Below are positions 34,677 through 43,806 of a DNA stretch of 64,000 bases, piece by piece. The translations under genes were made by a program, and so were the position numbers. The DNA is from Clostridium sp. CAG:768. Its GTDB lineage: Bacteria > Cyanobacteriota > Vampirovibrionia > Gastranaerophilales > Gastranaerophilaceae. The stretch's first letter is position 1. Every line of letters begins with the position of its first letter. The notes under the pieces are model-generated. The model worked only from the letters and a program-made list of their open reading frames with translations. It ran no database searches and was not told the DNA's origin. Where the stretch lies: positions 75,930 to 139,929 of the forward strand of contig FR899622.1 in NCBI GenBank assembly GCA_000437435.1. Direction: 5' to 3'.

Positions 34677-35783
34677 ATGATGATTAAAAATTTAAATTTA
34701 GTGATAGGATGCGGTATATCAGGTGCTGTAATTGCTAGATTATTAGCTGAAAATAATGAAGAAGTTCTTATTATTGATAAGAAAGCTCATATTGCAGGAA
34801 ATATTTATGATTACATAGATGAAAATGGTATCTGCATTCATAAATATGGATCACATATTTTCCATACTAATAATGAAAAAGTATGGAATTTTGTCAAAAA
34901 ATTTACTGATTTTAATACCTATATGCACAAAGTTATTGCAATAATAGATGGAATTGAAACAACAATACCATTTAACATAAACACTTTATATGATGTTTTT
35001 CCTAAAAGTCTTGCTGAAAGACTTGAAATAAAACTTTTAAAAGAATTTAAATATAATACAAAAGTTCCTATTTTAAAATTCCAAGAACAAAAAGATGAAG
35101 ATTTAAAATTTCTATCTAACTATGTATATGAAAAAGTTTTTCTTCATTATACTGCAAAACAATGGGGAAAAAATCCAAACGAAATTGACAGTGCAGTTAC
35201 TGCAAGAGTTCCAGTATATATAAGTAAAGATTCAAGATATTTCCAAGACAAATACCAAGGTATACCTCTTAATGGTTATACTAAAATGGTCGAAAATATT
35301 CTAAATCATCAAAATATAACAGTAAAATTAAATACCGAATACAATAAATCATTTACAGGTTATAAACGAATATTTTGTACCGGATCTATTGATGAATTTT
35401 TTGACTACAAATATGGAGAGTTACCTTATAGAAGTGTTAATTTTAAATTTGAAACGCATAATTGCGAATATTACCAATCAAATGCAGTAGTAAATTACCC
35501 TTGCAATTACGACTTTACAAGAATTCATGAATATAAATATTATCTTAACGATAAATCAGAAAAAACAGTTATCGCAAAAGAATATTCAGAACCTTTTAAA
35601 AATGGGCAAAATGAAAGATATTACCCAATTGTAAACAATGAAAATATGGCAATATATGAAAAATATCGCAAAGAAATTCCTAATAATGTATATTTTCTTG
35701 GCAGATTAGGTGATTATAAATACTATGACATGGACAAAGCAATAGAAAGAGCTATAAATTTATTTGAGGAGATAAAATTATAA
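34677..35783 (+). CDS. glf: UDP-galactopyranose mutase
   Basis: Converts UDP-galactopyranose to UDP-galactofuranose, a flavoenzyme, cytosolic. 368 residues, the usual length. FAD-binding start NLVIGCGISGAVIARLLAEN, then GNIYDY and YGSHIFHTNNEKVWNF; the end has FLGRLGDYKYYDMDKAIERA. Two ATGs in a row open the gene behind AAAGAGAG. It starts the plus-strand arm of the polysaccharide locus and implies galactofuranose in the surface glycan. Confidence 0.95.
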   Translation: MMIKNLNLVIGCGISGAVIARLLAENNEEVLIIDKKAHIAGNIYDYIDENGICIHKYGSHIFHTNNEKVWNFVKKFTDFNTYMHKVIAIIDGIETTIPFNINTLYDVFPKSLAERLEIKLLKEFKYNTKVPILKFQEQKDEDLKFLSNYVYEKVFLHYTAKQWGKNPNEIDSAVTARVPVYISKDSRYFQDKYQGIPLNGYTKMVENILNHQNITVKLNTEYNKSFTGYKRIFCTGSIDEFFDYKYGELPYRSVNFKFETHNCEYYQSNAVVNYPCNYDFTRIHEYKYYLNDKSEKTVIAKEYSEPFKNGQNERYYPIVNNENMAIYEKYRKEIPNNVYFLGRLGDYKYYDMDKAIERAINLFEEIKL

Positions 35784-36850
35784 TGGCAAAAATCAGTGTA
35801 GTAGTTCCTGTATACAACGTTGAAAAATACTTAAAAGAATGTATCGACAGTATTATAAATCAAACCTTAGAAGATATTGAAATCATTTGTGTTAATGATG
35901 GATCTACTGATTCGTCACTTGAAATATTAAATGACTATGCAAAAAAAGATTCAAGAATAATCGTCATTAATAAATCAAATTCCGGCTATGGACATACCAT
36001 GAATATGGGTCTCAATGCTGCAACTGGAGAGTATGTAGGGATAATTGAATCTGATGACTTCGCTGATAAAAATATGTTTGAAGATCTCTACAAATTAGCA
36101 AAAGAATACGATGCTGATATCGTTAAAGGAGACTGGTACAATTATTGGTCAAAAAATAAATTTGCAAGAAAAAATAACAGAATTTCATCTGCAAAAGCCC
36201 TAAAATTAACAAATTCAAAACAAGATAAAAGTCTGTTACGAATAAATCCATCAGTTTGGAGTGCTATTTATAAAAAAGAATTTCTTAATAAATATAATAT
36301 TAGATTTTTAGAAACACCTGGTGCCAGTTATCAAGATCTTGCTTTTTCATTCAAAATTTTTGCATTAGCTGAAAGAGTTATTCTAACAGATAAAGCATAT
36401 TTATACTACAGACAAGATAATATGAATTCTTCTGTAAAAAGTAAAACAAAAGTATATTGTGTTTGTGACGAATATGAAGAAATTGATAGATTTTTAGAAC
36501 AATATCCTGATTTAAAATTTGAATTCAAAGTTCAAGAAGAAATCAACCGCTATAATGGCTATGTAAGTTCTGTTTTAAGAATTGATGATTCTGTTAAACC
36601 TGAATTTGTAAAAGTATTTTCAGATCATTTCAAAGAAGAATATAATACAGGATTACTTGGAAACGAATTTTTCAAGAAAATCAACAAAAATGAATTTATG
36701 ACATTAATAAATAATCCAGAAAAATATATTAAAGTTCTAAAATCAATAGAAAAAAGACGTAAATTTAATCAATTTAGAAAAAATATTTTATCAATCCACT
36801 TTAGAAATGGTAAATTAAATCTTACCCTATTTGGCAAAGAGGTTATATAA
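35783..36850 (+). CDS. Family 2 glycosyltransferase
   Basis: 355 residues. GT-A fold: ISVVVPVYNVEKYLKECIDS, NDGSTDSSLEIL, and the Glu-Ser-Asp-Asp metal site (IIESDDFADKNM). No membrane helix, so a cytosolic face enzyme. The end (NGKLNLTLFGKEVI) is a beta-type tail also seen on the next two proteins. ATG overlaps the glf stop (TAATG), giving coupling. Donor may be UDP-galactofuranose given its partner, but this is an inference. Confidence 0.92.
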   Translation: MAKISVVVPVYNVEKYLKECIDSIINQTLEDIEIICVNDGSTDSSLEILNDYAKKDSRIIVINKSNSGYGHTMNMGLNAATGEYVGIIESDDFADKNMFEDLYKLAKEYDADIVKGDWYNYWSKNKFARKNNRISSAKALKLTNSKQDKSLLRINPSVWSAIYKKEFLNKYNIRFLETPGASYQDLAFSFKIFALAERVILTDKAYLYYRQDNMNSSVKSKTKVYCVCDEYEEIDRFLEQYPDLKFEFKVQEEINRYNGYVSSVLRIDDSVKPEFVKVFSDHFKEEYNTGLLGNEFFKKINKNEFMTLINNPEKYIKVLKSIEKRRKFNQFRKNILSIHFRNGKLNLTLFGKEVI

Positions 36851-38860
36851 ATGCAGCTTTTAAAAGAAGATAAAAAAGTTAAAACATTATATTCTTTTGA
36901 TATTTTTGATACTCTTGTTACAAGAAAAACTGCTACCCCATCAGGTATATTTTTAGTAATGCAAGAATTATTAAAAAATAACCCAAATTATCCTGAATTT
37001 TTAAAAAGTAATTTCAAAAAAATTAGAATAGAAACAGAAGCATTTGTTAGAGAACAACTAACATTGTCTAAAAATTTTCAAGATATAACTCTTGAAGATA
37101 TTTATAACCGAATACAAATAAATTACTCTTTAACAGATGATGAAACAGAATTTTTAAAAAATTTTGAAATAGAATGTGAATGTCAAAATCTAATACCAAT
37201 AAATGAAAATATAAAAAATATAAAAAATTTATTAAATAATGATAATAATATAATTCTTATTTCAGACATGTATCATTCTGAAAAAACGTTAAGAAAAATT
37301 TTAACACAAATTGATCCAATATTTACAAACATTCCAATATTTGTATCATCTGAATACAAAAAGACAAAACGACAAGGGGATTTGTATAAACTGATACAAA
37401 ACAAATACACTCCAGAAAAATGGGAACACATTGGGGATAGCCAATTAGCAGATTATGGAACAGCAAGAAAAAATAAAATAGATGCAACTCTATACCCTTA
37501 TGAAAAACTAAAAAAATATGAAAAAATAGCTTTAAATAAAGATAATATATCTACTGAATACATAGTTGGAACAGCTAAAAACATACGTTTATTCAATACA
37601 ACTAAAAATAATAGGTATAATTTCGGAGCATCTTTTGCAGGACCAATATTATATTCTTATGTAAGTTGGATAATAGAAAATTGCCAAAAAGAAAAGATAA
37701 AAAATCTATATTTTATTGCTAGAGACGGTTTTATTCCAAAACTAATTGCCGATGTTATCGTTAAAGAAAAAAACTTAAATATAAAAAATCACTATATATA
37801 CGGATCAAGAAAAGCTTGGAGAATTCCAAATAAAATAACTATAGATAAATTTATTACATCAATATTCAATGAATATTTTTATAAATTCTCTGGGAAATTT
37901 TTAAAAGAAAGATTTGATATTACAACAGAAGAACTTTATAAATATACAAATCTTTTGGATAATAACAAAGTTTTAAAAAGTAAACATAGAAAAGAACTAT
38001 TTAATAAATTAATTAATAACCAAGAATTCAAAGACTTAATAATTGAGAAAAATGAAAATAAAACAAATTTAATAATTAAATATTTACAACAAGAAATAGA
38101 TTTTTCAAAAAGAAATTTTGCTTTCGTAGATATTAATGGCACAGGAAGAACTCAAGATATTCTAAAAAGTATAATTTTGTTATTTAGTAATTGCCCAATT
38201 AAAACATTTTATTTTTGCACTGATACAAAACTATCAGAATACAAAGATTCCATGAAAAAAATCTTCATGTGCACTCCAAAGTATAAACATTTTTGGCTTG
38301 AATTATTATGCAGAAACACAGATGGGCAAACTCTCGGATATAAAGAAGAAAATGGTCAAATTATACCAATCACAGAAAATGTAAATCCTCAAAAACTAAT
38401 TAATTGGGGATACAATGAATATATAAACGGAATTATAGATTTTACAAAGACAATTCTTGCAATAGAAAAACAACTTGATATTCATATAAACAATACTAAT
38501 TTTTATTATCAATATTACAACTATATAATGAATAATATTGATAAAGAAACTGCAGATATTTTAGGTAGTATTCCATATTCTGATATCGGCAATGAAAAGC
38601 TTAATAAAGAATGCGCTCCTGCCTATAATTTAATAACATTTCTTTTTTCAAATATAAAAAATAATAAAGATACAGCTCTTTATTTTATCTCTAAAGAACG
38701 TTCGACAAAACTTGCAAAAATATTAATGAATTTAAAAATTAAATATAAATCTCTTCGAAAATTCTTTATTGATATCCATATTCATAAAAAACGCCAAGAA
38801 GCATACTTATGTATCCTAGGTATAAAAATTGATCTACACTGTTTAGGTTACAAGGAATAA
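36851..38860 (+). CDS. HAD-domain polysaccharide-biosynthesis protein, 669 residues
   Basis: Residues about 10-230 form a HAD-like domain: YSFDIFDTLVTRK (motif I), LISDMYHSEKTLRKIL (motif II) and HIGDSQLADYGTARK (motif IV). About 255-640 is a second domain starting FGASFAGPILYSYVSWI, with YFIARDGFIPKLIADV and FVDINGTGRTQDIL, typical of large HAD-type proteins in O-antigen and capsule loci. Reaction unknown; transfer of a glycosyl or phosphoryl group is possible. It ends with a tail like its neighbours (YLCILGIKIDLHCLGYKE). Starts directly after the GT2 stop. Confidence 0.78.
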   Translation: MQLLKEDKKVKTLYSFDIFDTLVTRKTATPSGIFLVMQELLKNNPNYPEFLKSNFKKIRIETEAFVREQLTLSKNFQDITLEDIYNRIQINYSLTDDETEFLKNFEIECECQNLIPINENIKNIKNLLNNDNNIILISDMYHSEKTLRKILTQIDPIFTNIPIFVSSEYKKTKRQGDLYKLIQNKYTPEKWEHIGDSQLADYGTARKNKIDATLYPYEKLKKYEKIALNKDNISTEYIVGTAKNIRLFNTTKNNRYNFGASFAGPILYSYVSWIIENCQKEKIKNLYFIARDGFIPKLIADVIVKEKNLNIKNHYIYGSRKAWRIPNKITIDKFITSIFNEYFYKFSGKFLKERFDITTEELYKYTNLLDNNKVLKSKHRKELFNKLINNQEFKDLIIEKNENKTNLIIKYLQQEIDFSKRNFAFVDINGTGRTQDILKSIILLFSNCPIKTFYFCTDTKLSEYKDSMKKIFMCTPKYKHFWLELLCRNTDGQTLGYKEENGQIIPITENVNPQKLINWGYNEYINGIIDFTKTILAIEKQLDIHINNTNFYYQYYNYIMNNIDKETADILGSIPYSDIGNEKLNKECAPAYNLITFLFSNIKNNKDTALYFISKERSTKLAKILMNLKIKYKSLRKFFIDIHIHKKRQEAYLCILGIKIDLHCLGYKE

Positions 38861-38863
38861 AAT

Positions 38864-39706
38864 ATGAAGCAAAAACACGTTTTAGTTCATTTACATCTAT
38901 TTTATTATGAACAAACAGATTACTTTATAAAGAAATTAGCCAATATCAATAATTGCAATTGGGATTTATTTGTAACATATGTAGAAGAAGATAAAAAATC
39001 AATAGATAAGATAAAATTATTTAAACCTGATACTATATTTAAAAAAGTTGAAAATTACGGCTACGATATATACCCATTTATAGAAATAATAAAATCAGTT
39101 AATTTAGATAAATACGATTATATTCTAAAAATCCACACAAAAAACTACCAAAAGAAATTAAAACTTAATGGATTAAAAAAATCAGGATATTGGTGGAGAA
39201 ATGAATTAATCAATGCATTATTAAAAAACAAAAAAAGATTTAAAGAAAATTTAGCAATATTTACAAATAATCCAGAGATAGGTCTAATTTGTAGCGAGCT
39301 CATGCTCTGGGATGTAGGAAATTACTGGCCGGAAGATACTTACCTCCTAGAAGAAGAATTAAAATTTCTAAAATTTAAAAATGAATACAAAAAATATTGT
39401 GCAGGAACAATGTTTTTTGCAAAAGCCAATATATATAAATTTTTACAACAAGATAACATTAATATAGAAAAATTCGCCCCATCAATAAAAACAAAATCTA
39501 CAGGGACTATTGCTCATACTTATGAAAGAATTTTAACAATTGCAGCAATAGAATCAGGTTATAAAATTAAAACAATTCCAAATTATAAAGAAAATATATA
39601 TAAATTTTTTAAAACACTTTTTAAAACAATATTTTCAATACACAATAGTGATAAAAAGAATAAAAATAAAAAAATTACTATATTAGGCTTTAATATCTAC
39701 ATTTAA
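38864..39706 (+). CDS. RgpF-like (rhamnan synthesis protein F family) glycosyltransferase
   Basis: 280 residues. HVLVHLHLFYYEQTDYFIKKL, NYGYDIYPFIEIIK and YDYILKIHTKNYQKK match the RgpF family (HxHLFY, N-x-G-x-D-I-x-P-F, LKIHTK). These proteins act in rhamnose-containing polysaccharide assembly in streptococci and in many O-antigen loci. Late residues include CAGTMFFAKA and EHTYERI-like HTYERILTIAA. The last codons (KITILGFNIYI) resemble the shared tail. The minus-strand operon's terminator lies inside this 3' end. Confidence 0.88.
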   Translation: MKQKHVLVHLHLFYYEQTDYFIKKLANINNCNWDLFVTYVEEDKKSIDKIKLFKPDTIFKKVENYGYDIYPFIEIIKSVNLDKYDYILKIHTKNYQKKLKLNGLKKSGYWWRNELINALLKNKKRFKENLAIFTNNPEIGLICSELMLWDVGNYWPEDTYLLEEELKFLKFKNEYKKYCAGTMFFAKANIYKFLQQDNINIEKFAPSIKTKSTGTIAHTYERILTIAAIESGYKIKTIPNYKENIYKFFKTLFKTIFSIHNSDKKNKNKKITILGFNIYI

Positions 39707-39722
39707 GTCTAATATAGTAATT
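39664..39722 (-). terminator. Terminator of the minus-strand sugar operon, inside the convergent gene
   Basis: AATTACTATATTAG and CTAATATAGTAATT pair perfectly over 14 bases. On the minus strand a T-run (TTTTTTTATTTTTA) follows. The hairpin covers the last codons of the RgpF-like gene. Confidence 0.75.
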
Positions 39723-39729
39723 AAAAAAA

Positions 39730-41505
39730 TTATATTATTAAATTTTTATTAAATTCATCACGATCTAAAAATGGATACATATCTTCTAATGAAGGAGAAA
39801 TCATTGTTCCATCATCTAATTTTCTTGCAGATAATTTTGGTAAGAAAGCATACTCTTTTTCCACCATAACTTCACAGATTATAGGCTCATTATATGCTAA
39901 CACCTCTTTTATTTTGATATCCATTTCTTCTACTGAAGAAATTTTTACAGATTTAATACCAAATCCTGTTGCTAATTTACAAAAATCAGGGACACTAACA
40001 CCACTATCATCTCCAGAAGCAGTCATATGTCCATTAAAGAAATTCCTTTGTGTTTGTCTAATAGATGAATATCCTGAATTATTAATAACAAATATCTTTA
40101 AAGGTAATTTATTATATAATACAGTCTGCAATTCTTGAATATTCATCATTATAGAACCGTCACCTGTCAAACAAATTACATTTCTATCATTTGCTTCATA
40201 ACAAGCTCCAATTGCTGCTGGAAGATCATATCCCATTGAGGCATCTCCTGAATTCCAAAAAACTCTTTGCTTTTCTTTAACAACAAAAGCTTGATGAGAA
40301 CAAACACAAGCAGATCCATTGCCTGCGACTAAAATATCGCCACAATCCATCAATTTAGATAATTTATGAACAAAATCATATACATTTATAATATTATTTT
40401 TAGAATGATATTCTTTTGTATTTTCAAATGAATACTTTTCTACTAAATTTTTACAAAATTCTAACCAACTTTTTAAATCCAATTTTGGAAATAACTTTAC
40501 TAATTGAGGTAAAAAATCTTTTAAATCAACACATACTTTTAAATCAGGTAAAATAGTAGGTTTATTAAGTTCTGCTTCATCAATATCTACAACAATTTTA
40601 TATGCATTTTTAGCAAAATTTTCCCAATTATAACTTATTTGTCGAATATTATTTCTAGTTCCTAAAAATAATATAACATCTGCATTTTGAATATTAAAAT
40701 TCCCAGCTCTTTGACCTACAGTACCAATTCTCCCACAAAAATTTTTATGATCGGTAGGAATTAAATCAATACCATTAAAAGTAGTAACAACTGGTATATC
40801 AGTATTCTTCAATAATTCTAAAAATATTTCATCTTGGCCAGCAAGTCTTATACCATGCCCGGCAACAATTAAAGGTCTTTTTGCCGATTTTAATTTATCT
40901 ATTACACTACTGATATCTATATCATTTATAACGGGAGTCTGAGGAACAAAATCTATTAACTCATCCTCATCAATTAATGCTGCTTGAACATTCATTGGAA
41001 TATCTAACCAAACTGGGCCTTTTCTACCAGTTGTAGCCTCATATATAGCTTTATCAATATGATATTTAATTTCATTCGGTTCTGTTACCATCTTGGCATA
41101 TTTAGTTAAAGGCTTAACTACAGAAATAATATCAACTTCTTGATCACCTAATTGTCTTAAAGGAATATTTTTACAACTAGACATTGTTGTTGAATATTTA
41201 ACCTGCCCAGAGATATATAAAACAGGAACAGAATCAGTCCACTGTCCAAAAACACCATTCAAACAATTTAATCCTCCTGGACCTGTTGTAACATTAACAA
41301 CGGCCAATCTTTGATTAATTCTTGCATATCCCTCTGCGGCAATTGCACAAGCTTGTTCATGATGATTTGCGGTATAAGACAAATACCTACCCAAACTATC
41401 ATTTAAGTGCATTGCACCTCCACCAGATACCATGAAAAAATGTTCTACTTTATGTACTTCTTTTAATCTCTTTGCTATATAATCTGACAATTTAATTTTA
41501 GACAT
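39730..41505 (-). CDS. Thiamine-diphosphate enzyme of sugar biosynthesis, acetolactate-synthase fold (YerE-like candidate)
   Basis: 591 residues. Three ThDP-enzyme domains: pyrimidine-binding Glu50 in NHHEQACAIAAEGYAR, a central domain, and the pyrophosphate motif GDGSIMMNIQEL ending in INNSG. In the neighbourhood of rfbF, rfbG and rfbH the closest known role is YerE, which adds a two-carbon acetyl unit from pyruvate to the 4-keto group of a CDP-3,6-dideoxy sugar. Other outcomes, such as a keto-acid decarboxylase, are possible. Its start overlaps the HAD gene by 31 bases. Last gene of the operon. Confidence 0.78.
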   Translation of the reverse strand: MSKIKLSDYIAKRLKEVHKVEHFFMVSGGGAMHLNDSLGRYLSYTANHHEQACAIAAEGYARINQRLAVVNVTTGPGGLNCLNGVFGQWTDSVPVLYISGQVKYSTTMSSCKNIPLRQLGDQEVDIISVVKPLTKYAKMVTEPNEIKYHIDKAIYEATTGRKGPVWLDIPMNVQAALIDEDELIDFVPQTPVINDIDISSVIDKLKSAKRPLIVAGHGIRLAGQDEIFLELLKNTDIPVVTTFNGIDLIPTDHKNFCGRIGTVGQRAGNFNIQNADVILFLGTRNNIRQISYNWENFAKNAYKIVVDIDEAELNKPTILPDLKVCVDLKDFLPQLVKLFPKLDLKSWLEFCKNLVEKYSFENTKEYHSKNNIINVYDFVHKLSKLMDCGDILVAGNGSACVCSHQAFVVKEKQRVFWNSGDASMGYDLPAAIGACYEANDRNVICLTGDGSIMMNIQELQTVLYNKLPLKIFVINNSGYSSIRQTQRNFFNGHMTASGDDSGVSVPDFCKLATGFGIKSVKISSVEEMDIKIKEVLAYNEPIICEVMVEKEYAFLPKLSARKLDDGTMISPSLEDMYPFLDRDEFNKNLII

Positions 41506-42137
41506 TGATTTAGTTCCTCAATATTGTTAACTACATATGTTGCGTCATTAACTAAAGATGACTTATCTTTACCATACCCCCATAAAACTGCGATATCTAA
41601 CACTCCTGCTTTTTTAGCAGCCTGAACATCAGATAAAGCATCACCTATCATAACTGTTTCTGATTTTTCTAAATTATATTTTTCTAATATATCAAGAATC
41701 ATATCAGTTTTAGTTATTGGTTTTCCAAATTTATCAATAGAATATACATCATCAAACATACTTAAACCAAATTGAGAAATAATTCTCTTAGTTGGCTTAT
41801 CTGGTTTAAATGTTGCAATAAACAATTTATAATCTGATTTTTTTAAATTTAATAAAAAATCATATATCCCTGAATATAATTCACTTACATCATCAGTATC
41901 ATTATCATAAATTTCACGGAAATAAGATGTTATATTTGATATATCACTATCACTCAAATCTCTTCCTGCGATTAATCTAATAATCTCTTTTAATGGAGGA
42001 CCAATTACATCAGAATTCAATCTGGATTGTTCAAAATCAACTCCAGCTTGTTTAAAAGCCTTATCAAAACAGGTTAAAACCTCTTTAGAAGAATTAATTA
42101 TTGTTCCATCCAAATCAAATATAAAATTTTTAAGCAT
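41475..42137 (-). CDS. HAD-superfamily phosphatase
   Basis: 220 residues. Motif I NFIFDLDGTIINSS, a helical cap (residues ~18-90), motif II/III FIATFKPDKPTKRII, motif IV VMIGDALSDVQAAKKAG. This is the Gph/PGP-like subfamily that removes phosphate from small metabolites. It overlaps the aldolase gene by 8 bases and the ThDP gene by 31. A phosphorylated aldol or sugar intermediate is a reasonable substrate, by inference from the operon. Confidence 0.85.
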   Translation of the reverse strand: MLKNFIFDLDGTIINSSKEVLTCFDKAFKQAGVDFEQSRLNSDVIGPPLKEIIRLIAGRDLSDSDISNITSYFREIYDNDTDDVSELYSGIYDFLLNLKKSDYKLFIATFKPDKPTKRIISQFGLSMFDDVYSIDKFGKPITKTDMILDILEKYNLEKSETVMIGDALSDVQAAKKAGVLDIAVLWGYGKDKSSLVNDATYVVNNIEELNQCLKLNCQII

Positions 42138-42948
42138 ACATACCGCCAGCTTCTTCTATTAATTTTTTATATCTATTTTCTAACATGATTAATCTTTGAG
42201 CATCTTCTTCAAAAATCATTTTATAAAATTCTCTCTTATTTCTTAACCACATTAATTCAAAACCAACAGCTTTTAAAATACCTTTATCAGCATTGTCATC
42301 AGCTATAGCTTTTTGAGCATCAAATATAATTTTTCTTGTTTCAAATCTAGTTAAAGAATTCTTTGGTAATCTTCTGAAAAATGGTAAAGAATGAGCAGAA
42401 ACTCCACCACCTATAACCATTTCTTTATTAGCTTTAAGCATTTTTTCAGCAATCGAATTTGCTATATCAAAAATTTCTTCACTGTTAATATCTTCTCTTG
42501 TTAATCCCATAGATCCCGTCATATCTACTCTTCCAAGAACAACACCTTTAACATCTTTAAAAAAGTCAGATTTTATCATATCATCTAAATTTTTATAACC
42601 TAATAATGTTTCAATATTAACTAAGAATTTAATATTATCTCTTTCTTCTTCAGGGAATACAAATTTTGTAGCCTGTACATATTTTTTCATTGCATAAGGT
42701 GATTCAATCATTGGAGCAACAATTGTATTTACACCAATTGTTCTTGCATCAAACATATCTTTTACAGCTTCACAACCACCTATTTTTATAGTCAAATCAA
42801 GACCAGCTTTAGTTACAACCTCTTTTAATCTTAAAGCTTCTTCTAATCTTGTTCCTTCTGCCTCAAACTCAGCCTTTACTCCAACAACATGATGATTTTC
42901 TCTCAAATCAATTAATGTATCTAACATCTTTTTTTCTAAATTATTCAT
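42130..42948 (-). CDS. HpcH/HpaI-type aldolase (citrate-lyase beta-like fold)
   Basis: 272 residues, TIM-barrel class II pyruvate aldolase family. KAEFEAEGTRLEEALRL, then FLVNIETLLGYKNL with the metal-binding Glu, and VVLGRVDMTGSMGL with the metal-binding Asp (family: G-x-x-D-L-x-x-S-x-G). Such enzymes cleave or form C-C bonds using pyruvate or acyl-CoA donors. Finding one between rfbH/epimerase and a HAD phosphatase suggests chain extension of a sugar or an acid side group. Located 9 bases after the epimerase gene. Confidence 0.8.
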   Translation of the reverse strand: MNNLEKKMLDTLIDLRENHHVVGVKAEFEAEGTRLEEALRLKEVVTKAGLDLTIKIGGCEAVKDMFDARTIGVNTIVAPMIESPYAMKKYVQATKFVFPEEERDNIKFLVNIETLLGYKNLDDMIKSDFFKDVKGVVLGRVDMTGSMGLTREDINSEEIFDIANSIAEKMLKANKEMVIGGGVSAHSLPFFRRLPKNSLTRFETRKIIFDAQKAIADDNADKGILKAVGFELMWLRNKREFYKMIFEEDAQRLIMLENRYKKLIEEAGGMYA

Positions 42949-42957
42949 AAATTCTCC

Positions 42958-43806
42958 TTATATATTAATTAATGTTTTTTCAATATGTGAATATAATTTT
43001 TTTAATCCGTCTTTCATACTGGTAAAATGGAAATTAGGAATTTCTTGTAACAAAATTGAATTATCTCCTGTATACTCATTATTCATAACAGGATTTTTTA
43101 TTTTTATTTTGCAATTAGAGCAAGAAATTTCTTTAACGAGTTTTGCAATTTCTAATAAACTTATACTTTGAGTAGGTGTAATATTTATAATCTTATGTTT
43201 TGGTATATTATTAATAAAATATTCAACGATTCTTTGCATATCTTCTACAAATAGATAATCAAATACGACATTTTGATTGATTATAATATCTTGCCCTTTT
43301 AAAACTTGATTTATAGCATAACTTGGGAAACGTGAAGATTTTTCATTATAACCGTAACAAGCAAATATATTTAGACATAAAATATCAGAACGGCTTTGAA
43401 CAATTTCAGCGATTTTCATCTTAGACTGACCATAAAGATCAAAAGGTAAAAATTTTCCGATTTCACTCTCTTTTACTTTATGCAAATTTCTTGATTTATC
43501 ATACATTGCACCTGAACCAAAAAGAATAATTCTTACACCATTTCTTTTAGATGAAATAAGATTATTCACCATAGCTAAATTGTCATCTATTGTAGATTCT
43601 TTATCCTGAACACCTCTAGCTCCACCTATTGTTCCACAATGAATTATCAAATCAATTTCATGAGATTTAAAATAATCACTTACATCATCTGATTTTGTCA
43701 AATCAAGCTCATAACTGCGAGGACATAATAGAGTATATTTATCTTTTAAATACTCCTTTAAATTACTTCCAATAAAACCGCCAGAACCTGTTAATAAAAT
43801 ATTCAC
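42958..43806 (-). CDS. NAD(P)-dependent epimerase/reductase (extended SDR)
   Basis: 282 residues. Rossmann start NILLTGSGGFIGSNLKEYL (GxxGxxG), a Ser in FGSGAMYD, and catalytic YGQSKMKIAEIV (YxxxK). It is shorter than typical 4,6-dehydratases and resembles GDP-fucose-synthase-like or YerF-type reductases/epimerases that finish a keto sugar. Its start overlaps the rfbH stop by one base, so it belongs to the CDP-sugar pathway. Confidence 0.88.
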   Translation of the reverse strand: MNILLTGSGGFIGSNLKEYLKDKYTLLCPRSYELDLTKSDDVSDYFKSHEIDLIIHCGTIGGARGVQDKESTIDDNLAMVNNLISSKRNGVRIILFGSGAMYDKSRNLHKVKESEIGKFLPFDLYGQSKMKIAEIVQSRSDILCLNIFACYGYNEKSSRFPSYAINQVLKGQDIIINQNVVFDYLFVEDMQRIVEYFINNIPKHKIINITPTQSISLLEIAKLVKEISCSNCKIKIKNPVMNNEYTGDNSILLQEIPNFHFTSMKDGLKKLYSHIEKTLINI

